Shown: positions 6,123-11,137 of the stretch, piece after piece | Layout of the letters: every line of letters starts with the position of its first letter | Position numbering within the stretch: the stretch's first letter is position 1 | Source of the DNA: Acidobacteriota bacterium | Lineage (GTDB): Bacteria; Acidobacteriota; Thermoanaerobaculia; Multivoradales; JAHEKO01 | Direction of reading: 5' to 3' | Length of the DNA stretch: 11,137 bases | Assembly (NCBI GenBank): GCA_029863825.1 | Contig: JAOTUP010000025.1 | Coordinates: 1 to 11,137 of the forward strand | Position numbers and translations under genes: made by a program | Notes under the pieces: generated by a model | The model's database searches: none | Seen by the model: only the letters and a program-made list of their open reading frames with translations | Told to the model about the DNA's origin: nothing

Positions 6123-6128
6123 TAGAAT
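6123..6128 (+). promoter_or_regulatory. candidate -10 box for the lipoprotein acid phosphatase
   Basis: TAGAAT matches the -10 consensus at five of six positions, 21 bases before the ATG at 6150, giving a leader of about 15 bases that includes the Shine-Dalgarno. The -35 region (near 6099-6105) is poor. It lies in the 59-base divergent gap. Confidence 0.4.
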
Positions 6129-6139
6129 AGCGGCTCTTT

Positions 6140-6144
6140 GGAGG
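6140..6144 (+). promoter_or_regulatory. Shine-Dalgarno that fixes the phosphatase start at 6150
   Basis: GGAGG lies five bases before ATG 6150. The in-frame TTG at 6138 overlaps this site and would put four extra residues before the signal peptide, so ATG is preferred. Confidence 0.75.
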
Positions 6145-6149
6145 CTCTT

Positions 6150-6875
6150 ATGCATCGATGGTCCATGCTCTTCGTCGTCAGTCTGCTTGCCGGTTGCGCG
6201 ACCACCGCGCCCGTTCGGCAGCCACAGGGTCAGACACCGGAGCTTCCTCTGGAAATCCACTGGGTGCGCAACTCGGCCGAATACCGGGCCGTGCTCGAAC
6301 AGACGTATCGGTTGGCAACGGAGGTTCTCGAGCGCCGAGCGGCGGGTCGCGAGCCCGGCACCTGGGCGGTCGCAATCGATGCCGACGAGACTCTGATCGG
6401 CAATTCGCTGCAGAGCAAGGAACGGGCTCTCGACTCCGCCGGCTCCTGGGAGAGCGTGTGGGACGAATGGGTCGAACGGCGTGCGGCGCCGGCGCTTCCC
6501 GGTGCGCAGCGGTTTCTTTCCAGGGTGCAGGAGCTCGGAGGGCGCATTGCCGTGGTGACCAATCGTCGGGATCGCCACTGCGTCCAAACGGCCGAGAACC
6601 TCGAGCAGGTGGGGATACCGTTCGATGTCATCCTCTGCCGGGGCGAGACACGCGACAAGCAGCCGCGATGGTCGAGTGTCGAGGACGGCACCGCCAGAGC
6701 GGATCTTCCAGCGTTGGAGATCGTCATGTGGGTCGGCGACAACATTCATGATTTCCCGGATCTTGGCCAGGACCTTCGGTTTGCCGATCCGGACGCATTT
6801 GCCGACTTCGGTGACATGTTCTTCATTCTTCCCAATCCCCTGTACGGGAGCTGGGAAGACAACCCGGGCGACTGA
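6150..6875 (+). CDS. lipoprotein 5'-nucleotidase / class C acid phosphatase, e(P4)-like HAD family IIIB
   Basis: A 241-residue lipoprotein. The N-terminus has a short hydrophobic run ending in lipobox LLAGC with acyl-accepting C16, so it should be membrane-anchored outside the cytoplasm. WVRNSAEYRAVLEQTYRLA (38-56) is the e(P4)-type N-terminal signature. HAD motifs: DADET (77-81; nucleophile D77, acid D79), VVTNR (135-139), K170 in RDKQPRW, and GDNIHDFPD (196-204). All catalytic residues are present. Relatives dephosphorylate nucleotides such as NMN and aromatic phosphates; that activity is inferred. At 241 residues it is somewhat shorter than typical e(P4) proteins. It diverges from the nucleoside phosphorylase, which would use the nucleosides it releases after uptake. 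Confidence 0.88.
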   Translation: MHRWSMLFVVSLLAGCATTAPVRQPQGQTPELPLEIHWVRNSAEYRAVLEQTYRLATEVLERRAAGREPGTWAVAIDADETLIGNSLQSKERALDSAGSWESVWDEWVERRAAPALPGAQRFLSRVQELGGRIAVVTNRRDRHCVQTAENLEQVGIPFDVILCRGETRDKQPRWSSVEDGTARADLPALEIVMWVGDNIHDFPDLGQDLRFADPDAFADFGDMFFILPNPLYGSWEDNPGD

Positions 6876-7033
6876 TTCCTCCTGGCAGGACGGGTCGCGG
6901 AGTTCTCGGGCAAGGTCAACGCCGGTGTTCGCGCAGTCGGCGGATCTTCACCCTCTGCCGTGCTTCCGGTTCTTTCGCTTACGCTTGTCGCGGGGTCGGC
7001 GGAGCATACGGCGCGGGTCACTCCGGAAGCCGA

Positions 7034-7738
7034 TCAGCCGTAATCGCTGGGAGTGCCGCCGAGCACAGTGCCGCCGAGCACGAGGCACAGCCTGAAAGGA
7101 AAGCGACGTCGAATCTCGAGCACTTCGAAGTCGGCAGCCAGACGCTCGACCTCGGATATCGTCCACGCCTGCTCGAGCGAGACCCGGCCGTCGTGGGTCG
7201 CCACCGTGCCGAGTCGCAGCAGTCGGAAGAGCGCGCGCGAGAGCAAGCGCGCGACTCGCGACCGGCGCAAGTCCACGACGACGACTCCGGTCGCGCTGAC
7301 GCGGGTCATCTCGGCGAGGATGCGGCGATTGCTGGCACCGTCGAAATGGTGCAGAAGAAGAGTCGAGAAGGACCAGTCGAACGAGCCGGTTCTGAACGGG
7401 AGCATCTCGGCTTCAGCGACGAGTCGCCTGTGCCCGGGCCGCCAATCGCGTCCGATGAGCAAATGCTCGAGCTTGCGATCCACGCCGACGATCTCCAGGC
7501 AAAGCCCCCGACGGCGACCTGCCGCCGAAACCGCATCCGGGATCTGACCGCTTCCAGTGCCCAGGTCGAGGATCCGCTGGCCTCGCGACGACCGATCGAG
7601 ACGCGGCAGCAGAGAGCGAATCACCGGACCGATCCCGAGGAGCCAGCGAGTGGCGCGCTCGAGATCGCGCAGCGCGCGGGCGGCCTCGCGCGGGTCAAGA
7701 TCCTGGTCGAGGAGCTCGACCTGGCGGTCGCAGTCCAT
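7034..7738 (-). CDS. class I SAM-dependent methyltransferase
   Basis: A 234-residue Rossmann-fold methyltransferase. SAM-binding motif I is RILDLGTGSGQIPDAV (55-70). The acidic end of strand 2 is IVGVDRKLEHL (83-93), followed by AEAEMLPF (108-115) and FSTLLLHHF (124-132), the motif IV region of UbiE/Coq5-like enzymes. The N-terminal LRDLERATRWLLG (23-35) recalls methyltransferases found beside type III polyketide synthases, but none is visible, so the substrate is unknown. It starts 20 bases after the stop of the FMN reductase on the same strand, so they likely form an operon. The C-terminus carries VLGGTVLGGT (220-229) from a 15-bp tandem duplication. There is no strong Shine-Dalgarno. Confidence 0.85.
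   Translation of the reverse strand: MDCDRQVELLDQDLDPREAARALRDLERATRWLLGIGPVIRSLLPRLDRSSRGQRILDLGTGSGQIPDAVSAAGRRRGLCLEIVGVDRKLEHLLIGRDWRPGHRRLVAEAEMLPFRTGSFDWSFSTLLLHHFDGASNRRILAEMTRVSATGVVVVDLRRSRVARLLSRALFRLLRLGTVATHDGRVSLEQAWTISEVERLAADFEVLEIRRRFPFRLCLVLGGTVLGGTPSDYG
7053..7082. repeat. 15-bp tandem duplication inside the methyltransferase 3' end
   Basis: GTGCCGCCGAGCACA (7053-7067) is followed at once by GTGCCGCCGAGCACG (7068-7082), identical at 14 of 15 positions. In the gene it reads as VLGGT twice, in frame, seven codons before the stop. Confidence 0.85.
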
Positions 7739-7758
7739 TGCGGGTGCCGACGTCGCGC

Positions 7759-8340
7759 TCAGGCGCGGAGCTTCTCCGTCACCTCGACGAGCCGCCGCCC
7801 AAGGGCCTCGATGGCCGTTTGCTCGGAGACCTCGACGAGATGCCCATTGTCGTCGAACGCCGTGGCGGCGCGGGAGATGGCTCGCTGTTCGGGCAAAACG
7901 AGGACGCGCAGGTTGCCGAGAATCGAGCGGACGTGAACCAAGCCGCGTAGACCGCCGAGTGCGCCTGGTGAGGCACTCATCAGCGCCGCGGTCTTGCCGG
8001 CAAAGGCGACGAGTGGCTCTTCGTCGGCGCTGCGACGCGAGGCCCAGTCGATCGCGTTCTTGAGCACGCCGGTGATCGAGCTGTTGTATTCGGGGGCGGC
8101 GATGAGGAAACCGTCGTGCTCGCGCATCAGCCGCTTCAGGGTGACGGCGTTCGCCGGCTGACCCTCGGCGGCTTCGAGATCATGGTCAAAGAGTGGCAAT
8201 GGCAAGTTGGCAAGGTCGATCTCGGTGACCTCTGCCCCAGCGGCACGAGCGGCCGCTGCCGCGATTTTCACCAGCTTCTTGTTGAACGAGTCTCTTCGCG
8301 TACTTCCGGCGAAGGCCAGCACGCGCACCGATGAGGGCAT
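7759..8340 (-). CDS. NADPH-dependent FMN reductase (ChrR/SsuE-like flavodoxin fold)
   Basis: A 193-residue flavodoxin-fold oxidoreductase. FAGSTRRDSFNKKL (10-23) is the FMN phosphate-binding loop; PEYNSSITGVLKNAIDW (83-99) and SASPGALGGLR (122-132) are the family's flavin-contact motifs. Relatives reduce FMN, quinones, chromate or azo dyes with NAD(P)H; the substrate here cannot be told. I start it at ATG 8340 because AAGGAG lies five bases before it. An in-frame ATG at 8361 would add seven residues not needed by the fold and overlap the glutamate dehydrogenase remnant's stop. The methyltransferase follows 20 bases downstream. Upstream on the same strand, 17 bases away, is that remnant, so the promoter may be inherited from the lost gene. 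Confidence 0.9.
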   Translation of the reverse strand: MPSSVRVLAFAGSTRRDSFNKKLVKIAAAAARAAGAEVTEIDLANLPLPLFDHDLEAAEGQPANAVTLKRLMREHDGFLIAAPEYNSSITGVLKNAIDWASRRSADEEPLVAFAGKTAALMSASPGALGGLRGLVHVRSILGNLRVLVLPEQRAISRAATAFDDNGHLVEVSEQTAIEALGRRLVEVTEKLRA

Positions 8341-8345
8341 CGAAT

Positions 8346-8351
8346 CTCCTT
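8346..8351 (-). promoter_or_regulatory. Shine-Dalgarno that fixes the FMN reductase start at 8340
   Basis: The - strand reads AAGGAG then five bases then ATG (complement 8338-8340). It lies inside the longer frame starting at 8361, which argues against that earlier start. Confidence 0.75.
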
Positions 8352-8357
8352 GCGTTC

Positions 8358-8524
8358 TCACACTGTGCCCGAAGCGAGCATGGCATCCGGAACCTTGACG
8401 AAGCCGGCGATGCTCGCTCCGGCCACGTACTCGAGGTGCCGGCTTTTGCCGCCGTGCTCGACGCGGCGATGGTAGACGTTCTTCATGATCTCGTGGTTGC
8501 GCGGTGGACTTCGCATCGGCTCCA
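8358..8524 (-). pseudogene. decayed C-terminal fragment of NADP-type glutamate dehydrogenase (gdhA remnant)
   Basis: On the - strand the last 45 codons before TGA (8358-8360) read HEIMKNVYHRRVEHGG, then YVAGASIAGFVKVPDAMLA and SGTV. E. coli GdhA ends in the same pattern (VEHGG, then YVQGANIAGFVKVADAMLAQGVI, from memory). Just upstream the match moves to another frame: WSRCEVHRA (near 8498-8524) fits the family's W-S-R-E-E-V-D-x helix, so a base was lost near 8496-8500. Beyond 8524 I see no reliable homology; the rest of the roughly 450-residue enzyme, with catalytic lysine and cofactor domain, is absent. The piece cannot be an active dehydrogenase. The frame stays open leftwards only because it runs antisense to the next gene. 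A 42-residue product from an internal ATG is conceivable but has no good Shine-Dalgarno. Confidence 0.8.
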
Positions 8525-8711
8525 GGCAGCCGTGGAACGTGTCGATTGTAGGGGAATTGCGATGTCGCCGCCTATTCGGGTCGTCGCGAGATGTAAAGGA
8601 TGAAGATTCTTCGGATTGGTGCTCAGCCCGGCGAATGGGTTGGACTCTCCGTGGTGTCGGAGCGTTGTGCCGCGGTGCTAGACTCGGGCGTCGGTTGGGG
8701 AGGTTGTCGAG
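8525..8711. other. 187-base region between remnant and zinc-ribbon gene, with promoter elements
   Basis: No gene seen. It should hold the promoter of the zinc-ribbon gene and possibly that of the FMN reductase operon on the other strand. An 11-bp near-palindrome GAAGATTCTTC (8602-8612) is AT-richer than its surroundings and could be an operator. The extended -10 at 8676-8684 is listed separately. Confidence 0.5.
8676..8684 (+). promoter_or_regulatory. candidate extended -10 for the zinc-ribbon/DUF2007 gene
   Basis: TGCTAGACT has the TG-N extension plus TAGACT, four of six -10 matches. It lies 27 bases before the ATG at 8712, leaving room for Shine-Dalgarno GGGGAGG (8697-8703). No good -35 box is seen. 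Confidence 0.35.
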
Positions 8712-9086
8712 ATGTTCTGTCCGAACTGCCAAGCCGAGTACCGCGAGGGTTTCACCGAGTGCTCTGATTGTGAGGTGGCGCTGGTTGAGGTTCTGCCGCC
8801 TGAGCCCGAGCACCCCGAAGGACCATTCTCGACCGTTTTTCGATCCGCTGACACATCGCTTCTGCCGGTGATCGAGTCCCTTCTCGACGACGCGGACATC
8901 CCGTACCTCATCCAGGGTGAAGAGTCGGCGCAAGGGCTCTTTCCCCTCGGTTCGTTAGGTGGCGGCTCGGATGGTCGCTTGGTGGGAGCCGTGGTCAAGG
9001 TGCCGCAGGAGTACGAGGCTGAGGCTGCGGCACTCCTGGCGGAGATCGAAGAGCCATCTGAAGCTGCGGACACGGAGGAAGAGTAG
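8712..9086 (+). CDS. zinc-ribbon protein with DUF2007-like domain
   Basis: A 124-residue cytoplasmic protein. The N-terminus has two cysteine pairs, CPNC (3-6) and CSDC (17-20), a zinc-ribbon knuckle in the usual 'CPxCxxEYxxGxxxCxDC' form. The next part, FRSADTSLLPVIESLLDDAD (43-62) through VVKVPQEYEAEAAALLAEIE (94-113), fits DUF2007, a ferredoxin-like domain labelled 'putative signal transducing protein'; the name is weakly based. The C-terminal tail is acidic (EEE end). Shine-Dalgarno GGGGAGG lies eight bases before the ATG. It is monocistronic as far as seen: 111 bases and a new -10-like box separate it from the next gene. The biochemical role is unknown. Confidence 0.78.
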   Translation: MFCPNCQAEYREGFTECSDCEVALVEVLPPEPEHPEGPFSTVFRSADTSLLPVIESLLDDADIPYLIQGEESAQGLFPLGSLGGGSDGRLVGAVVKVPQEYEAEAAALLAEIEEPSEAADTEEE

Positions 9087-9146
9087 CTTTTTCCGCTCCG
9101 TCGTTCTCGCGCGCCACGACTTCGCCTCCTTCATTCCGGCTCTCTC

Positions 9147-9165
9147 CTCCCGTCGGGAGTAGAAT
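9147..9165 (+). promoter_or_regulatory. candidate -10 with adjacent inverted repeat for the acyltransferase operon
   Basis: TAGAAT (9160-9165) matches five of six -10 positions and lies 32 bases before the ATG at 9198. Immediately upstream, CTCCC-GTC-GGGAG (9147-9159) is a 5-bp inverted repeat in the spacer, a possible operator or chance. No clear -35 box. Confidence 0.3.
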
Positions 9166-9197
9166 GAGGCCGCCCCTCCCTGTACGGGACCAAAGCC

Positions 9198-10514
9198 ATG
9201 GCGAAGGAACGCCCTTTTCTCACTGCAGCCGACAGCGCATGGCTGCAGATGGAAACGCCGACCAATCTGATGACGATCACCGGGGTGATGGCGCTCAAGG
9301 GGCGGCTGAGCTACGACGCGGCGAGTCGCCTGCTCGAGGAAAAGCTCCTGATTCACGAGCGGTTTCGCATGGGGATTGCCGCGCCTCCAGGTGGCGTCGG
9401 TCGTTACCGATGGGTCGAGCAGGACATCTCTCTCGACGAGCATCTGGTGGCGGTCGGCACGGGGGAATCGTGGAATAAGCACCGGCTCGAAGACTTCGTC
9501 AGCCGGGAGATGGGAACGCCGCTCGATTTCGAAAAGCCTCTGTGGAAGTTCTTCCTTGTCGAGAATGTCGACGGCGGCTCGGTCCTGGTGTCACGCATCC
9601 ACCACTGCATCGGTGACGGGGTCGCATTGATGAAGGTGCTGCTGGGCATGGCGGATCCGATGGATACCGACGCGACGATGACGACGGTGGGAGTGCGTAA
9701 AGCCGCGGAGATCGGCACGTCGGAGGGTATGGGCAAGCCGGGAAAGATCATGGCAGCCATCAGGGCGTCCGGCGCCGCGACGACCACCCTGGGTCGGCTG
9801 GTGGCAATGAAGTCTGATCCGGCGAGCGTGTTCAAAGGGGAGCTGGGGACGGAGAAGGTAGCGGTATGGTCGGAAGATATCCCCTTGGACGATGTCAAAG
9901 AGATCGGCAAGCGTCTGGGCGGAACAGTCAACGACGTGCTCCTGACGGCCGTGGCTGGCGCCCTGCGGAGCTACATGCAGGAGCGAAAGCAGGACCCCGA
10001 CGGCCTCGATCTGCGAGCCGTCGTGCCGGTGAACCTCCGAGAGCCCGACGACACTAAGCTCTGCAACCGATTCGGCCTGGTCTATCTGCAGCTCCCGGTC
10101 GGCATCAAGGGTCGGCTCGAGCGCCTGCGCGAGCTGAAGCGACGCATGGATGCGATCAAGCGATCTCCCGAGCCCTTTGTCGTCTACGGCTTGCTCAAGA
10201 CCGCCGGCATGGCAAACCCGGGGCTGCAGAGCAAGATCGTCAAGTTCTTCAGCAAGAACGCGACCGCTGTGATGACCAACGTTCCTGGGCCGCGATCACG
10301 ACTGGCATTCGGCGGCGTCGAGATCGACAACCTCATGTTTTGGGTGCCCCAGTCGGGCGGCCTGGGGATGGGCGTGTCGATTCTCTCCTACAACAACCAG
10401 GTGAGGGTCGGCGTGGCAACCGACAAGAAGCTGGTGGACGATCCAGAGACGATCGTCCAGGGGTTTCACGCGGCACTCGCGGCGCTGCGCGAGGAGGCAC
10501 TGGCGAGCGGCTGA
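9198..10514 (+). CDS. wax ester synthase / diacylglycerol acyltransferase (WS/DGAT) family protein
   Basis: A 438-residue acyltransferase. The catalytic motif HHxxxDG is present as HHCIGDG (135-141). Other family blocks: LTAADSAWLQMETPTNLM (8-25), PLDFEKPLWKFFLVE (108-122), TVNDVLLTAVAGALR (243-257), RAVVPVNLR (273-281) and the C-terminal TNVPGPRSRLAFGG (360-373). Members join acyl-CoA to fatty alcohols or diacylglycerol to make wax esters or triacylglycerol at the inner membrane face; which acceptor is used here cannot be read. The segment between the halves (about 150-220) is short, making the protein a little smaller than the well-known Acinetobacter enzyme. A membrane protein starts eight bases after its stop, followed by a lipid headgroup transferase, so a lipid operon is likely. 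The Shine-Dalgarno is weak. Confidence 0.92.
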   Translation: MAKERPFLTAADSAWLQMETPTNLMTITGVMALKGRLSYDAASRLLEEKLLIHERFRMGIAAPPGGVGRYRWVEQDISLDEHLVAVGTGESWNKHRLEDFVSREMGTPLDFEKPLWKFFLVENVDGGSVLVSRIHHCIGDGVALMKVLLGMADPMDTDATMTTVGVRKAAEIGTSEGMGKPGKIMAAIRASGAATTTLGRLVAMKSDPASVFKGELGTEKVAVWSEDIPLDDVKEIGKRLGGTVNDVLLTAVAGALRSYMQERKQDPDGLDLRAVVPVNLREPDDTKLCNRFGLVYLQLPVGIKGRLERLRELKRRMDAIKRSPEPFVVYGLLKTAGMANPGLQSKIVKFFSKNATAVMTNVPGPRSRLAFGGVEIDNLMFWVPQSGGLGMGVSILSYNNQVRVGVATDKKLVDDPETIVQGFHAALAALREEALASG

Positions 10515-10522
10515 GAGAGCCG

Positions 10523-10891
10523 ATGCAGACGCCACTCATCTCGATTGTCTGCGTCGCCCTGGCCTCGGTGCTCGGTGCGCTCGGACAGTACTTGTTCAAG
10601 GCGGGCACCGATCGCGCAGGTGAGCGAGCGCTAAGTTTTCTCGCAACTCCGTGGGTGTGGTTGGGGATGGGTTGCTATGTCGCGGTGATGCTGCTCTTTA
10701 CGTTCGCTTTTCGCAAAGGCGGCACGGTCACGGTTCTCTACCCGGTGTACGCCACCACCTTCATCTGGGCTGCGGTCATGGCTTACTTTCTCTATGACCA
10801 GCCGATCCGGGCGGTCAACGTCGTCGGCATGGCGCTGCTCCTTGCCGGCATGTGGCTGATGGGGATCGGCGGCGCGACGAGCGGAGGCTGA
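10523..10891 (+). CDS. four-helix DMT/SMR-type membrane protein, ArnE/ArnF-like
   Basis: A 122-residue membrane protein with four hydrophobic segments (about 5-27, 43-63, 68-91, 97-116), the size of half-length drug/metabolite transporters that work as dimers. VALASVLGALGQYLFKAG (11-28) and GTVTVLYPVYATTFIWAAV (67-85) resemble ArnE/ArnF and EamA-type motifs; ArnE/ArnF are proposed to flip a lipid-linked sugar. The reading frame is open far upstream, inside the acyltransferase, but ATG 10523 is chosen since it begins just before the first helix and eight bases after the previous stop. Its own stop is one base before the next start. The lipid-gene context suggests moving a lipid or lipid precursor, which is inference. 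An SMR drug-efflux role is the alternative. Confidence 0.8.
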   Translation: MQTPLISIVCVALASVLGALGQYLFKAGTDRAGERALSFLATPWVWLGMGCYVAVMLLFTFAFRKGGTVTVLYPVYATTFIWAAVMAYFLYDQPIRAVNVVGMALLLAGMWLMGIGGATSGG

Positions 10892-10892
10892 G

Positions 10893-11137
10893 ATGGACTA
10901 CGAGCCGACCTCTCGACGCCCGATTGCAGAGTTGTTTCGCCGCACCGCGCGCACCTCGGTTGCCCTGTCGCTGCGTTTCGGTATCCATCCCGACACCATC
11001 TCCTATCTATCTATCGTGGCGTCCGCGGCGGCGGCGATCTGCTTCTGGCGCTCGGGTCACGAGCCCTGGCTGCTGGTGCCGGCAGTCCTGTTCTGCTATC
11101 TGCGATTATGGTTCAACATGCTCGACGGCATGGTGGC
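10893..11137 (+). CDS. CDP-alcohol phosphatidyltransferase, N-terminal part (cut by window end)
   Basis: The first 81 codons of a gene that runs out of the window. GGAGG (10883-10887) lies five bases before the ATG, and the upstream stop is one base away (TGAGATG), so translation is probably coupled. The protein begins MDYEPTSRRPIAELFRRTAR, then a segment like the family's 'GIxPNxIS' entry (FGIHPDTISYLSIV, 29-42), hydrophobic helices, and FNMLDGMVA at the very end. That LDG-x-x-A is the start of the signature DGxxAR...GxxxDxxxD that binds the metal and CDP-diacylglycerol. Members make phosphatidylglycerol-phosphate, phosphatidylinositol and related lipids at the inner membrane. The acceptor cannot be told from this part. 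Confidence 0.82.
   Translation, partial: MDYEPTSRRPIAELFRRTARTSVALSLRFGIHPDTISYLSIVASAAAAICFWRSGHEPWLLVPAVLFCYLRLWFNMLDGMV

Noticed and set aside
6876..7043. Frame open for 55 codons directly after the phosphatase stop, as a read-through extension
   Set aside because: The phosphatase is already complete with all HAD motifs; the extra sequence has no recognisable domain and an open frame of this length is expected in GC-rich DNA. No terminator was seen in this gap either.
8525..8933. Long - strand frame continuing the glutamate dehydrogenase remnant into the zinc-ribbon gene
   Set aside because: It is antisense to a gene with clear CxxC motifs and Shine-Dalgarno, and its translation shows no dehydrogenase homology beyond the C-terminal part.
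10340..10522. Upstream extension of the small membrane protein into the acyltransferase
   Set aside because: The first 61 codons are a shadow of the acyltransferase end; the membrane protein fold begins right after ATG 10523.

Overview
GC-rich bacterial DNA with short intergenic gaps. A lipobox-bearing acid phosphatase, an ArnE/ArnF-like small membrane protein and a WS/DGAT-type acyltransferase point to a Gram-negative, probably soil or sediment lineage such as Acidobacteriota or another deep-branching phylum. That placement is inference; there is no rRNA or marker gene here.

Left part (1-2455). The window opens inside a SpoIIE/PP2C-type phosphatase. Next come two genes overlapping by 1 nt: a sulfotransferase-like protein (406-1152) and a class IV PLP aminotransferase (1152-2075). 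Gene order and sequence match, from memory, the two halves of a single plant protein, the 'branched-chain-amino-acid aminotransferase-like' fusion of Arabidopsis. The 380-base gap that follows is not empty. It holds a candidate promoter, a 16-nt stretch able to pair along the whole canonical 3' end of 16S rRNA, a 14-codon ORF at ideal spacing behind it, a foldable three-way junction with a competing pairing, and a strong intrinsic terminator. I read it as a small transcription unit or leader RNA, and it is the best candidate for something undescribed.

Middle (2456-6875). A soluble hybrid histidine kinase (GAF-PAS-HisKA-HATPase-REC-REC) is followed by a 341-base noncoding gap with diverged 51-bp direct repeats, a 14-bp inverted repeat and 8-bp tandem units. 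Then a nucleoside phosphorylase (- strand) and an e(P4)-type lipoprotein acid phosphatase (+ strand) diverge from one short promoter region. Together they could form a nucleotide salvage pair: extracytoplasmic dephosphorylation, then cytoplasmic phosphorolysis.

Right part (6876-11137). A methyltransferase and an NADPH-dependent FMN reductase form a - strand pair. Directly upstream of them sits a decayed C-terminal fragment of glutamate dehydrogenase, broken by at least one frameshift. A zinc-ribbon/DUF2007 protein reads the other way. The window ends in a probable lipid operon: WS/DGAT acyltransferase, a four-helix DMT/SMR-type membrane protein, and the start of a CDP-alcohol phosphatidyltransferase cut by the window edge.
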